Assembly (NCBI RefSeq): GCF_002531825.1
Contig: NZ_NWSX01000023.1
Location: 1 to 64,000, forward strand
Source of the DNA: Rhizobium sp. J15
GTDB taxonomy: Bacteria; Pseudomonadota; Alphaproteobacteria; Rhizobiales; Rhizobiaceae
DNA: 64,000 nt
Direction: 5' to 3'
The notes under the pieces are model-generated. The model saw only the letters and a list, made by a program, of their open reading frames with translations. It did no database searches and was not told the origin of the DNA. Shown piece by piece: positions 52,244 to 60,975 of the stretch (positions are counted from its first letter, which is position 1; every line of letters begins with the position of its first letter). The translations under genes and the position numbers were made by a program.

Positions 52244-52846
52244 ATGAAGACATTCCGCATCGTCATCTGGGTCGCCGTGGTGGTCCTCGCCGGGGCTCTC
52301 GGCTTTTTGACGCTTTATCCCATGAAATCGCGGGACGCCGTGTCGGAGGCAGCCTTCGGCGTGCCATTCACCCTGGTCTCCCAGAGCGGTCAGCCGATCA
52401 CCGAGCAGGCGCTGCGCGGCAAGCCGACGGCGCTGTTCTTCGGCTTCACCCATTGCCCCGAAGTCTGCCCGACGACCCTCTTCGAGCTGGACGGCTGGAT
52501 GCAGACGGTCGATCCGGACGGCACCAAGCTTCAGGCCTATTTCGTCACGGTCGATCCCGAGCGCGACACGCCGGAGATCATGAACGAGTACGTCTCCAAC
52601 GTGTCGAAGCGCATCACCGGCATTTCAGGCCCGCCGGACAAGATCGCCGAGGTCATCAAGGGTTATCGCGTCTACGCCAAGAAGGTGCCGGTCGACGAGA
52701 AGGATCCGAACGGCGACTATACGATGGATCACACCGCCTCGGTCTTTCTGCTCGATTCGGCCGGGCGTTTTTCCGGAACGATCGCCTATGGCGAAAATCC
52801 GGACACGGCGATAAAGAAGCTTGAGAATCTCGTCCGCAAGGGGTGA
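52244..52846 (+). CDS. Sco1/SenC/PrrC-family copper chaperone
   Basis: The 200-residue thioredoxin-fold protein has an N-terminal membrane anchor (about residues 5-25) and faces the periplasm. The copper ligands are C71 and C75 in HCPEVCPTT and H163 in YTMDHTASVFLLD. These proteins deliver copper to or reduce the CuA centre of cytochrome oxidase. The ATG at 52244 has GAGG nine bases upstream; another ATG two codons earlier is too close. No oxidase genes are nearby. The closest downstream neighbour is prmA, 54 bp on. Confidence 0.9.
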   Translation: MKTFRIVIWVAVVVLAGALGFLTLYPMKSRDAVSEAAFGVPFTLVSQSGQPITEQALRGKPTALFFGFTHCPEVCPTTLFELDGWMQTVDPDGTKLQAYFVTVDPERDTPEIMNEYVSNVSKRITGISGPPDKIAEVIKGYRVYAKKVPVDEKDPNGDYTMDHTASVFLLDSAGRFSGTIAYGENPDTAIKKLENLVRKG

Positions 52847-52900
52847 TCGGGCGCTGGCCCGACCGGCGGCGGGCAAGAGAAACGGGAAAGACCGCCAATC

Positions 52901-53779
52901 GTGAGTGAAATCCGCCTTTACGTGTCCACGACCGAGAGCGAGGCCGAACGGATCCTCGACCTTTTGACAGAAGTCTTCGGCGAAGAAGATTTCGCCATCG
53001 GCACCACCGAGATCGACGAGAAGAAGGATATCTGGGAGGCCTCGGTCTATATGATGGCCGAGGACGAGGCGGATGTGCGCTCGCGCACCGAGGCGGCGTT
53101 GAAGATCGCCTTTCCCGATGCCCGGCTGCAGCGCGAGGTCATCCCGGATGTCGACTGGGTGGTGAAATCGCTGGAAGGGTTGAAGCCCGTCCGAGCAGGG
53201 CGCTTCCTGGTGCACGGATCGCATGACCGCGACAAGGTCCGCTCCGGCGACATCGCTATCGAGATCGATGCCGGCCAGGCCTTCGGCACCGGCCATCACG
53301 GCACGACGGCCGGCTGCCTCGAGGTCATCGACAGCGTGGTGCGCTCGCGCCGCGTCCGTAATGCGCTCGATCTCGGCACCGGCAGCGGCGTGCTGGCGAT
53401 TGCGGTGCGCAAGCTGAAGAACATTCCGGTGCTCGCGACCGACATCGATCCGGTTGCGACCCGCGTTGCCGCCGAAAACGTCCGCCGCAACGGCATCGCC
53501 TCGGGCATCGTCACCAGAACCGCGCCAGGCTTTCACTCGACCGCTTTTTCAGAGCACGGTCCTTTCGACCTGATCATCGCCAATATCCTCGCCCGGCCGC
53601 TGATCCGCATGGCGCCGCAACTCGCCGCGCATCTCGCGCCCGGCGGTTCGGTAGTCCTTTCGGGGATACTGGCGGCACAGCGATGGAAGGTGATTGCCGC
53701 CTATAGCGGCGCGAAACTCCGGCATGTCAGGACGATCTGGCGGAACGGCTGGGTGACGATCCATTTGGATCGGCTTTGA
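52901..53779 (+). CDS. prmA: Ribosomal protein L11 methyltransferase
   Basis: The 292-residue SAM-dependent enzyme trimethylates L11 in E. coli. An N-terminal substrate-recognition domain (about 1-95) precedes the catalytic domain: GQAFGTGHHGTTAGCLE near 125, motif I LDLGTGSGVLAIAV near 158 and the NILARP motif near 226. The start is a GTG at 52901 with only a weak GGGAAAG upstream. An inverted repeat follows the stop. Confidence 0.93.
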   Translation: MSEIRLYVSTTESEAERILDLLTEVFGEEDFAIGTTEIDEKKDIWEASVYMMAEDEADVRSRTEAALKIAFPDARLQREVIPDVDWVVKSLEGLKPVRAGRFLVHGSHDRDKVRSGDIAIEIDAGQAFGTGHHGTTAGCLEVIDSVVRSRRVRNALDLGTGSGVLAIAVRKLKNIPVLATDIDPVATRVAAENVRRNGIASGIVTRTAPGFHSTAFSEHGPFDLIIANILARPLIRMAPQLAAHLAPGGSVVLSGILAAQRWKVIAAYSGAKLRHVRTIWRNGWVTIHLDRL

Positions 53780-53787
53780 CGTTCCCT

Positions 53788-53940
53788 CTTCTCCCCAGCG
53801 GGGAGAAGGTGGCCCGAAGGGTCGGATGACGGGGCCACACGGCACGCCCTCGCTTGCCTTCGCTTACGCTCAGCGCACTCGCAGTTCCACTGCTCGCCCC
53901 CTCATCTGCCTGCCGGCATCTTCTCCCCGCTGGGGAGAAG
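53788..53940. repeat. Large inverted repeat with CTTCTCCCC arms
   Basis: Each end is a perfect hairpin, CTTCTCCCC-AGC-GGGGAGAAG at 53788-53808 and CTTCTCCCC-GCT-GGGGAGAAG at 53920-53940. The adjoining 20 bp are also inverted copies of each other. This is a fourth class of palindromic repeat in the window and a form common in rhizobial genomes. Confidence 0.7.
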
Positions 53941-53984
53941 CGGACTCGTGGCAGCGCCTTACTTAAGCATCTTCCAGAAGCAAC

Positions 53985-54013
53985 AAAAAAGGCGGTGCCT
54001 ATGGCACCGCCTT
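53985..54013 (-). terminator. Terminator of the 57-codon small gene
   Basis: An 11-bp stem, AAGGCGGTGCC with GGCACCGCCTT, closes a three-base loop and is followed on the minus strand by a run of six T. It can only serve a minus-strand transcript; the only candidate is the small gene at 54130-54303. Confidence 0.88.
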
Positions 54014-54129
54014 GGACCGGTCTATCCGGTCAATGCCCGCGAGCTCGAAGGAGGAGGAGTGCTCGAGCGGGCGTCTACTGCATTCCAATAGGCCGGTCCG
54101 GGAGGGAGGAGACGGACGGGCTTTCAGGC

Positions 54130-54303
54130 TCAGAACGCGTAGCTGGGGGCGCCCTGGTGGCGCGTGACACGCTGGCCGGCGCCGAGCAGCTTGAGGCTGT
54201 CTTCGCTCTGCGGGCGGCGGGCGCCGATGACGTGACGCACGGTCTGGCGTTCGCCAGCCTGTACCGGGCTGCTGTATGCGAAGCGCGAGAGAGAGGCGGT
54301 CAT
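54130..54303 (-). CDS. Unrecognised small protein (57 aa)
   Basis: The frame begins MTASLSRFAYSSPVQAGER and continues with a hydrophilic, arginine-rich stretch (about eight Arg in 57 residues) to SYAF and a TGA. An AAGGA ribosome binding site lies nine bases upstream, a CTATAT -10-like box at 54354-54359, and a very strong terminator at 53985-54013 after a 117-nt 3' region. Together these describe a complete independent gene. No membrane segment or cysteine is present and I recognise no family. A basic short protein could bind RNA or ribosomes, but that is speculation. The flanks 54014-54129 and 54360-54581 show nothing else. Confidence 0.6.
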   Translation of the reverse strand: MTASLSRFAYSSPVQAGERQTVRHVIGARRPQSEDSLKLLGAGQRVTRHQGAPSYAF

Positions 54304-54325
54304 TTCAAAAAATCCTTTTTTTGCT

Positions 54326-54339
54326 GGTTCGTCCGAACC
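54326..54339. promoter_or_regulatory. Inverted repeat in the leader of the small gene
   Basis: GGTTCG-TC-CGAACC lies between the -10-like box at 54354-54359 and the ribosome binding site of the 57-codon gene. It could be an operator or a short leader hairpin. Confidence 0.35.
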
Positions 54340-54581
54340 GTTCGATGGCGTCTATATAGCTATTCTGAAAAGCGGAGGCAGAGGGTTTCGCTCATGGGAG
54401 CCATGCGGCCAATGCATAAAGCGTGCCAAATTAACTTTTGCCGTCACAGTTCTGTCAAAATGCTGAGCGGGCTCAACGGTTTCGACTCGTTTCGTCGCTT
54501 TTTCTCCCCATCGATTGAAATTTCGCTAACATGGCGGCCATCCCATTAACCGGATTCGTCTCAACCATTCGGGTTTTCAGC

Positions 54582-56417
54582 ATGTTTCAGTCTTTCGACG
54601 TCACCTCCACGCCGCATTTCGGCAGGGATCGGGTATCGGCGCTGCGCGCTACTTTCGATTCGCTCGGCATCGACGCCTTCCTCGTGCCGCGTGCCGATGA
54701 ATTCAACGGCGAATATGTTCCGGCATGCTCGGAGCGGCTGGCATGGCTGACCGGCTTCACCGGTTCGGCGGGCGTCGCGCTCATCCTGCGCGCGCAGGCG
54801 ATCGTCTTCGTCGACGGGCGCTATGTCACCCAGCTTGCCGAACAGGTCGACGGTTCGGTCTTTTCCGGCGGCGATCTCGTCAACGAGCCGCCGCATGTCT
54901 GGCTTGCCGCGAACGGCGCCAAGGGTCTGAGACTCGGCATCGATCCCTGGCTGCATTCCGGCGCCGAGGTTCGCCGTCTGGAAAAGGCGCTTGCGGAGAT
55001 CGGCGGAACACTCATCTTTTTGCCGCACAACCCGCTCGACAGGCTCTGGAGTGACCGGCCGGCCGAGCCGCTCGGCGCCGTCACCATCCAGAATGTCGCC
55101 CAGGCCGGCGTGCTGGCGAGCGACAAGATCGCGACGATCGCCGCAGGGCTTTCGAAGAAGAACCTCGCGGCGGTGCTGATTGCCGATCCCTCGTCGGTCG
55201 CCTGGGCCTTCAACATTCGCGGCGCCGATGTGCCGCACACGCCGCATCCGCTGGCGCGCGCCATCATTCATGCCGACGGGCGCGCCGAACTCTTCCTCGA
55301 CAAGCGCAAGACCGGCATCGAGCCGGAAGCCTATCTCGGGCAGATCGCGGCGCAGCTGCCGCCCTCGGCGCTGGAGGAGAGGCTGGCTGCCGTTTCCAAA
55401 GATGGCGGCCGCGTGCTGATCGACCCTGACATCGCTTCCTATGCGCTGGCCGAGATCATCCGCAAGGCGGGCGGCGAGGCGGTCGAAGGGGCCGATCCCG
55501 CCAAGCTGCCGCGCGCGGTGAAGAACGACGTCGAGATCAACGGCTCGGCCGCCGCGCATCTGCAGGACGGGGCGGCGATGGTGGAATTCCTCTACTGGCT
55601 GTCGCAGGAAAAGCCCGGCACGGTGAGCGAGATCGCCGCCGCCGAGCGGCTCGAAGCGGCGCGCGCCCGCGTCGGCCAGAGCATGCAGAACCCGCTGAAG
55701 GACATTTCCTTCGATACGATTTCGGGCGCCGGCGAACATGCGGCGATCATGCATTACCGCGTGACGACCGAGACCAACCGGATGATAGAGGCCGGTGAAC
55801 TCTTCCTGATCGATTCCGGCGCGCAATATATAAACGGCACCACCGACATCACCCGCACGGTCGGCATCGGCGCGGTCTCGGAGGAACATCGCCGCTTCTT
55901 CACGCTGGTGCTGAAGGGCATGATCGAGATCAGCACGGCGCGTTTTCCGAAAGGCACGCGCGGCTGCGACCTCGATCCGCTGGCTCGCATCGCACTGTGG
56001 CGGGCAGGGGCCGATTTCGCCCACGGCACAGGCCATGGCGTCGGCTCCTATCTCTCGGTGCATGAGGGGCCGCAGCGCATTTCCAGGCTTTCGACGCAGG
56101 AATTGCTGCCCGGCATGATCCTTTCGAACGAACCGGGTTATTACCGGCCCGGCAGCTTCGGCATCCGCATCGAAAACCTGATCTATGTGCGCGGCGCCGA
56201 GGAGATCGAGGGCGGCGACATGGCCATGCTCGGCTTCGAGACGCTGACCTTCTGCCCGATCGACCGCAGCCTCGTCATCCCCGAGCTTCTGACCCATGAC
56301 CAGCTGCATTGGTTCAACGATTATCACCGCCGCACGCGCGAGGCGCTGATGCCGCTGATCCACGATCGCGACGTCAGGGCATGGCTCGAAAACGCGACCC
56401 TGCCCCTGGAATATTAG
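54582..56417 (+). CDS. pepP: Xaa-Pro aminopeptidase (M24B, long form)
   Basis: The 611-residue cytoplasmic enzyme removes N-terminal residues next to proline. It has two creatinase-like N-terminal domains (about 20-150 and 165-310) and the pita-bread catalytic domain. Metal ligands are the aspartates in LIDSGAQYINGTTDITRT near 411, the histidine in HGTGHGVGSY near 485, and the glutamates in LSNEPGYY near 520 and IRIENL near 535. The three-domain length matches the eukaryote-like APP1 class. I use the ATG at 54582; an in-frame ATG at 54531 adds 17 residues without conservation. Confidence 0.92.
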   Translation: MFQSFDVTSTPHFGRDRVSALRATFDSLGIDAFLVPRADEFNGEYVPACSERLAWLTGFTGSAGVALILRAQAIVFVDGRYVTQLAEQVDGSVFSGGDLVNEPPHVWLAANGAKGLRLGIDPWLHSGAEVRRLEKALAEIGGTLIFLPHNPLDRLWSDRPAEPLGAVTIQNVAQAGVLASDKIATIAAGLSKKNLAAVLIADPSSVAWAFNIRGADVPHTPHPLARAIIHADGRAELFLDKRKTGIEPEAYLGQIAAQLPPSALEERLAAVSKDGGRVLIDPDIASYALAEIIRKAGGEAVEGADPAKLPRAVKNDVEINGSAAAHLQDGAAMVEFLYWLSQEKPGTVSEIAAAERLEAARARVGQSMQNPLKDISFDTISGAGEHAAIMHYRVTTETNRMIEAGELFLIDSGAQYINGTTDITRTVGIGAVSEEHRRFFTLVLKGMIEISTARFPKGTRGCDLDPLARIALWRAGADFAHGTGHGVGSYLSVHEGPQRISRLSTQELLPGMILSNEPGYYRPGSFGIRIENLIYVRGAEEIEGGDMAMLGFETLTFCPIDRSLVIPELLTHDQLHWFNDYHRRTREALMPLIHDRDVRAWLENATLPLEY

Positions 56418-56422
56418 GATAA

Positions 56423-56465
56423 TGGCGCCGTAGCGCCGGCGTTAGATGCCGGCGCTATGGCGCCA
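56423..56465. terminator. Large hairpin between the convergent pepP and azlD genes
   Basis: A 10-bp inner stem (TAGCGCCGGC / GCCGGCGCTA) extends into a 7-bp outer stem (TGGCGCC / GGCGCCA) with one mismatch, around a seven-base loop. The loop contains the azlD stop codon, and the right arm encodes the last five azlD residues. No T run is present. It probably separates the converging transcripts. Confidence 0.6.
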
Positions 56466-56750
56466 GAGCATCACGGCGATCCAGGCGGCGACCAGCATCC
56501 ATGTATGGCTGAAACGCAGGCCGACGAAGAGGGCGATGGCGAGCGCCAGCTTCGAATCCCAGCCGCCGATGAAGAAGGCAGGCGCGACCAGCGTCGTCAG
56601 AACGGCGGCCGGCACGGCATTCAGCGCCGCCTCCATGCGCGGCGGGATGCTTTTCATCCGGGTGATGAGGATGTAGCCGCCGATGCGGGTGGCGAAGGTC
56701 GCGGCCGCGGCGGCGAGGATGACGAGCGCCATGTGAAGATCGAATTCCAT
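56442..56750 (-). CDS. azlD: AzlD-family branched-chain amino acid exporter subunit
   Basis: The 102-residue protein has four hydrophobic helices, starting with ILAAAAATFATRIGGYILITRM and including ALNAVPAAVLTTLVAP near residue 43, which are AzlD features. It forms an exporter with AzlC, encoded immediately upstream with a 3-bp gap. The last codons lie in a hairpin shared with the pepP end. Confidence 0.88.
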   Translation of the reverse strand: MEFDLHMALVILAAAAATFATRIGGYILITRMKSIPPRMEAALNAVPAAVLTTLVAPAFFIGGWDSKLALAIALFVGLRFSHTWMLVAAWIAVMLWRHSAGI

Positions 56751-56753
56751 GGC

Positions 56754-57485
56754 TCAGACCTCGTGCACTTCGGATTGTAGGGCGTCGGCTTCGAGATCGG
56801 GCTCCTCGGGCGGCAATGGCAGCAGGGCGGCGAGCACGATGCCGGCGGCCGCACCGAGGCTCACATGCCAGGGCGAGCCGACATAGCGATAGGCGAGCAC
56901 GGAAGCGACCGCGCTGACGAGCGCCACGGGCAGGAAATTGTCGCGCTTGCGGAAGCCGAGGACGATGCCGAGGAAATAGGCCGGCAGCAGGATGTCGAGG
57001 CCGATCGCCTTGGGATCGCCGATGAAGCCGCCGAGCATGCCGCCGGCGACGCTGATCAGCACCCAGGGAATGTAGATGATGATGCCGAAGCCGAAATACC
57101 AGGCGAAGGTCAGCGGCTTGCCGGCCTCGCTGCGCTTCACCGCTTCGGCAAATTGCGGATCGACGAGCAGGAAGAAGGTGAAGAATTTCTGCACCGGCGT
57201 GAAATGGCCGATATAACGCGCCAAGGCCGCCGAATAGAGCACGTGGCGAAAGTTGACGGCGAGGATCGACAGCACGATCAGCCAGGCATGGACGTTATGG
57301 CCGAAAAGCTCGATGCCGACCATCTGGCTGGCGCCGGCATAGACCGTGGCGCTCATGAAGGCGGCTTCGGAAAGCGACATGCCGTTTTCGACCGCGAGCG
57401 CTCCGAACAACGCGCCAAAGGGCGCCGACGCCAGCGCAACGGCGGAGCCGCCTCGCAAACCTTCAACAAAGTCGGCGCGATTCAT
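56754..57485 (-). CDS. azlC: AzlC-family branched-chain amino acid exporter subunit
   Basis: The 243-residue membrane protein has the AzlC core: FGALFGALAVENGMSLSEA near residue 24, SATVYAGASQMVG near 44 and an AVNFRHVLYSAALA segment near 75. It would export branched-chain or related amino acids with AzlD. An AGGATCAC ribosome binding site precedes the ATG at 57485. A 14-residue acidic C-terminal tail is present. Confidence 0.9.
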   Translation of the reverse strand: MNRADFVEGLRGGSAVALASAPFGALFGALAVENGMSLSEAAFMSATVYAGASQMVGIELFGHNVHAWLIVLSILAVNFRHVLYSAALARYIGHFTPVQKFFTFFLLVDPQFAEAVKRSEAGKPLTFAWYFGFGIIIYIPWVLISVAGGMLGGFIGDPKAIGLDILLPAYFLGIVLGFRKRDNFLPVALVSAVASVLAYRYVGSPWHVSLGAAAGIVLAALLPLPPEEPDLEADALQSEVHEV

Positions 57486-57617
57486 ATGGGTGATCCTGTT
57501 GGAAATTCAGGTTTCACTTATGGTCTAAGACCTGCCGCGGCAATTGAATTTCGTTGATTGACCGATCGATTTCGCTGAAGCATCAAAGGCCTGATCGCAT
57601 CGACCGGAGAGGACCTC

Positions 57618-57863
57618 ATGAAGAAGATCGAGTTTTCGAAGGAAGAAAAGACCGAAATCGTTTCGCGCATCCGCGCCTATTTCGACCGGGAGCTCGATCC
57701 CATCGGCGCCTTGCCGGCCGAATTCCTGCTCGACTTCTTCGCCGAGGAGATCGGGCCATACTTCTACAATCGCGGCCTGAGAGACGCCCATGCCGCTTTA
57801 TTGAAGAGAATGGAAGACATGGCCGAGGATATTCATCTTCTCGAGCGGGAGGAGAAATCCTAG
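57618..57863 (+). CDS. DUF2164 family protein
   Basis: This 81-residue acidic protein (KKIEFSKEEKTEIVSRIRAY, then AEFLLDFFAEEIGPYFYNRGL) fits the DUF2164 family of small helical proteins without known function. It has an excellent GGAGAGGAC ribosome binding site and stands alone on the plus strand after the divergent azlC. No membrane segment is present. Confidence 0.8.
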   Translation: MKKIEFSKEEKTEIVSRIRAYFDRELDPIGALPAEFLLDFFAEEIGPYFYNRGLRDAHAALLKRMEDMAEDIHLLEREEKS

Positions 57864-57956
57864 CGCCTGGAAATCAAATCAGAGCCTTCATTTAACGCCA
57901 AATTATGTCCAGGCCGATATGGTCATCGCGCTTTCTTTCACCGGGTTGCGTGTCAA

Positions 57957-59549
57957 TTGGCCTCGATTGTCTCTGTTGTTGATGAATCCCGTTCGGCGAA
58001 GCTCGGCAAGACGGTGATCTTTTTGATCTGGCTTGCGCTGGCCTCTGCGCTTTGCTGGTCCGAAACCGTCTGGCGTGATGAAGTTCGCGCGTTGTCGCTG
58101 GCCCTCCAGGGAGACAATTTCGCCGATATGCTTCGCCAGATGCATGGCGAGGGTCATCCTGCCATCTGGTATATCCTGCTGCGCGCCGCCCATGTCGTGG
58201 TCGGCTCTCCCGTCGTTTTGAAGGTCGTGGCGCTGACGATTGCGGCGGCGGCGGCCTATCTTCTCGTCTTCAGGCTGAAACTGCCTCTTTCCATAATGCT
58301 GCTGTCGCTGTTCGGCAGTTTTTCGGTTTTCGAATACGCCGCGATGTCGCGAAACTACGGCATCAGCATGCTGATAATCTTCCTGATCGTCCTGGCGTGG
58401 CAGAAGGGAGCGCGCAACGGCATATTGAGCGGCCTGCTGTTTGCCTTGCTGGCGAATACCAATGTGCATTCGGTCGTCCTTGTCGGCGGCTTCCTGGCTT
58501 ATTGGCTTTTTGATTTGGTCCTGGCGCGGCCAAGACCTCCTTTGCGGGACTATCGCGGCTTTGCGACAGCCGCAGCCCTGGCCGCGGTTGGAGTTGTTCT
58601 GTGTTTCCTCACGGTCTATCCGACCTTCAACGATACCGGGCAGAACGATCTCAGCGGCGAGAATTTCGCTTTGCTTGCACTTCGTGCTCTTACGCTCGCC
58701 AGTTCGCATTTTCTGTCCTTCTATCCCGACAGCATCCTCGGACTGATGGTGGCCGATCCGTTGGCTTTCCGCGTCTTCGCAACTTTGATGTCGGTGCTCA
58801 TCTACGGCAGCCTGTTGGCGTTGGCGAACCGACGGCCGGCCATGATCGCTGCGGCGCTGGTGCTGCTAGGGCTCTCGCTGCTGTTTACCCTGGTCTATCC
58901 CGGCGGATACAGACATCAGGCGCTCTGGCTGGTTTTCATGATCGCGATGACCGCATTGACCACGGACATTCAGCGTGAAGGGACGGGCGTTACCGGCCCG
59001 ACGGCTGCCGGCCGCATCGTAAAGTTCGGCCGCCTGTGCTTCATGCTATTGCTGGCGCTACAGGTCGTCTCCGCTGTCGAAAAGGTCAATCGGACCTTCG
59101 TGGCCGAAATACCTTTCAGCCGGAGCAAGGATTTCGGTGCGTTCATTCAATCGCGCCCCGATCTCAAGGACGCGATCGTCATGGCGGATCCCGATTATCT
59201 CGTCGAAGCGCTGCCTTACTATGTTTCCAATCGCACCTATCTTCGGCGGGAGGAGCGGTTCGGCGCCATCGTGCGATATACCCGCAACGCGCGGCTTTCG
59301 CTCAGCCTTGCCGACATCCTCCAATCTGCACGCCGATTGCAGCAGAGTGAGAAGGTGCCCGTCATCATTCTTCTTTCGCAGCGGCTCGATCAGATCACCG
59401 CTCCAGTTTCCTTGCGTGAAAGCTATGTCTGGCGGCTGTCTCTGACGGTTGAGGATATTTCGGCTTTCCAAAGCGCGACAGAGCTCGTCAAACGCTTCGG
59501 CCCGGCTGCCGGAAGCGATGAAACCTACGACGCCTATGTCTTGAAATAA
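57957..59549 (+). CDS. Polytopic membrane protein, possible GT-C glycosyltransferase (PMT/ArnT-like)
   Basis: The 530-residue protein has about 10-11 hydrophobic helices in its first 370 residues and a soluble C-terminal part of about 150. The first external loop has TVWRDEVRALSLA with adjacent acidic residues, then MHGEGHPAIWYILLRAAH, the pattern of PMT/GT39 enzymes that use polyprenyl-phosphate sugars. The family call is tentative. The start is a TTG at 57957 without a clear ribosome binding site, so the N-terminus is uncertain. Third-position GC looks a little lower than in its neighbours, so it may be an accessory gene. Confidence 0.6.
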   Translation: MASIVSVVDESRSAKLGKTVIFLIWLALASALCWSETVWRDEVRALSLALQGDNFADMLRQMHGEGHPAIWYILLRAAHVVVGSPVVLKVVALTIAAAAAYLLVFRLKLPLSIMLLSLFGSFSVFEYAAMSRNYGISMLIIFLIVLAWQKGARNGILSGLLFALLANTNVHSVVLVGGFLAYWLFDLVLARPRPPLRDYRGFATAAALAAVGVVLCFLTVYPTFNDTGQNDLSGENFALLALRALTLASSHFLSFYPDSILGLMVADPLAFRVFATLMSVLIYGSLLALANRRPAMIAAALVLLGLSLLFTLVYPGGYRHQALWLVFMIAMTALTTDIQREGTGVTGPTAAGRIVKFGRLCFMLLLALQVVSAVEKVNRTFVAEIPFSRSKDFGAFIQSRPDLKDAIVMADPDYLVEALPYYVSNRTYLRREERFGAIVRYTRNARLSLSLADILQSARRLQQSEKVPVIILLSQRLDQITAPVSLRESYVWRLSLTVEDISAFQSATELVKRFGPAAGSDETYDAYVLK

Positions 59550-59595
59550 GAAACCGGACAGCAGCCTGCCTGGCCTCTGCTCTTTCGCCTGGGCT

Positions 59596-60261
59596 TCAGC
59601 CCTCGCGTCTCATTCGCTCCCGGCGCTCGAGTTCGGCCGGGGAGGGCTCCGACATCGCGAAGCTGCCGGGTTTGACCTCGCCGGCACGTTCGTAGACGCT
59701 CATGATGACGCCCGTCGTCGATACGGAGTTAGTCGTGAGCTTCAGCGCTTCCGGCTTGGCGCCATGGCCGAACAGGCGCTTGCCGGGGCCGAGGATGAGA
59801 GGGAAGGTCAGGAGCCGGAGTTCGTCGATCAGATCGTGCGCCAGCAGGGTTTGCAGGAGGCCGCTGCTGCCCTGGGTGAGGAGGTCGGGGCCGTCCTCCC
59901 GTTTCAACCGGGCGATTTCGGCGGCGGCGTCGCCTTGCAGCGCAACGGAGTTTTCCCAGGTGAGGGATTCCCTAGAGGTGGTCGCGACATATTTGGTCGC
60001 GGCATTGAAGGCCTTGCCGATGGGGTCGTCTTTTCCGACATAGGGCCAATGGGCGGCGAAGATCTCGTAGGTCTTGCGGCCGAGCAGCAGCGCGAAGGGA
60101 TCGGTGAAGATCCCGTCCATGAACTGGCCCATCGCCTCGTCCCAGTAATTGACGGTCCAGCCGCCGAGGGTGAAGCCGCCGGTCGGATCTTCCTCAGGCG
60201 CGCCGGGCGCCTGCATTACGCCATCCAGGCTCACAAAGGCTGCGGTCACAAGCTTTCTCAT
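59596..60261 (-). CDS. Dihydrofolate reductase-like (RibD C-terminal family) protein
   Basis: The 221-residue protein begins RKLVTAAFVSLDGVMQAPGA and contains PFALLLGRKTYEIFAAHWP near residue 55 and GSSGLLQTLLAHDLIDELRL near 130, the NADPH-binding pattern of the RibD_C/DHFR-like family. Such proteins are widespread reductases of uncertain substrate, distinct from FolA. A GGGAGCCGAGAG ribosome binding site precedes the start. A charged Glu/Arg-rich tail is unusual. The pncA gene lies upstream on the same strand. Confidence 0.82.
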   Translation of the reverse strand: MRKLVTAAFVSLDGVMQAPGAPEEDPTGGFTLGGWTVNYWDEAMGQFMDGIFTDPFALLLGRKTYEIFAAHWPYVGKDDPIGKAFNAATKYVATTSRESLTWENSVALQGDAAAEIARLKREDGPDLLTQGSSGLLQTLLAHDLIDELRLLTFPLILGPGKRLFGHGAKPEALKLTTNSVSTTGVIMSVYERAGEVKPGSFAMSEPSPAELERRERMRREG

Positions 60262-60348
60262 CTCTCGGCTCCCATGGTTGGTGTGTTCAGAGCCAAGGAC
60301 GGATGGGCATGCGCCGATCCGACATTCCCGCGTTGTTTTTCGCGGGCG

Positions 60349-60975
60349 TTAGCCGGCCAGAGCCTTGGCGCTGTCGATAATCGCAATGCCATGCGCCCGC
60401 ATCTCGTCGATGGCGGCGGCGACGCCTTCGGGGGTGATGCCGCGGCTGGCATCCTCGATGAAGCGTACCCGTATGCCAGGCATCATTTCCAGTGCGTCGA
60501 GCGCGGAGAACTTGACGCAGTAGTCGGTGGCGAGGCCGCAGACATCGAGATCGGTGACGCCCTGGTCTTCGAGGAAGTCGGAAAGGCCGGTCGAGGCATC
60601 CCGATCATTATCGCGGAAGGCCGAATAGCTGTCGATCCTGGGATCCTCGCCCTTCTGCTGGATCAGGTCGATCTCTTCGGATTTGAGCGCGGGATGCAGT
60701 TCGGCATCGAGCGTGCCCTGGATGCAGTGGTCCGGCCACATCATCTGCGGCTTGCCGGAGAGTTCGCCCATCTCGAAAGGGGCGGCGCCCGGATGGGCGG
60801 AGGCGAAACTGCCGTGGCCCGGCGGATGCCAGTCCTGCGAGGCGACGATGAGATCGTATCTGCCACTGTCGATCAGCCTGTTTGCGACGGGAACCACCTT
60901 GTCGCCCTCCGGCACCGGCAGGTTGCCGCCCGGACAGAAGCCGTTCTGGATATCGACAAGCAGCAGCGCTTTCAT
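60349..60975 (-). CDS. pncA: Nicotinamidase/pyrazinamidase
   Basis: The 208-residue isochorismatase-fold enzyme hydrolyses nicotinamide to nicotinate for NAD salvage. The catalytic D in LLVDIQNGFCPGG near residue 8, the metal ligands in ASQDWHPPGHGSF near 48, the lysine in the QQKGEDP segment and the nucleophile cysteine in CGLATDYCVKFSALDA near 147 are present. The length is exactly that of bacterial PncA. The ATG at 60975 is preferred over a TTG three codons earlier because of the AAGGA spacing. Confidence 0.93.
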   Translation of the reverse strand: MKALLLVDIQNGFCPGGNLPVPEGDKVVPVANRLIDSGRYDLIVASQDWHPPGHGSFASAHPGAAPFEMGELSGKPQMMWPDHCIQGTLDAELHPALKSEEIDLIQQKGEDPRIDSYSAFRDNDRDASTGLSDFLEDQGVTDLDVCGLATDYCVKFSALDALEMMPGIRVRFIEDASRGITPEGVAAAIDEMRAHGIAIIDSAKALAG

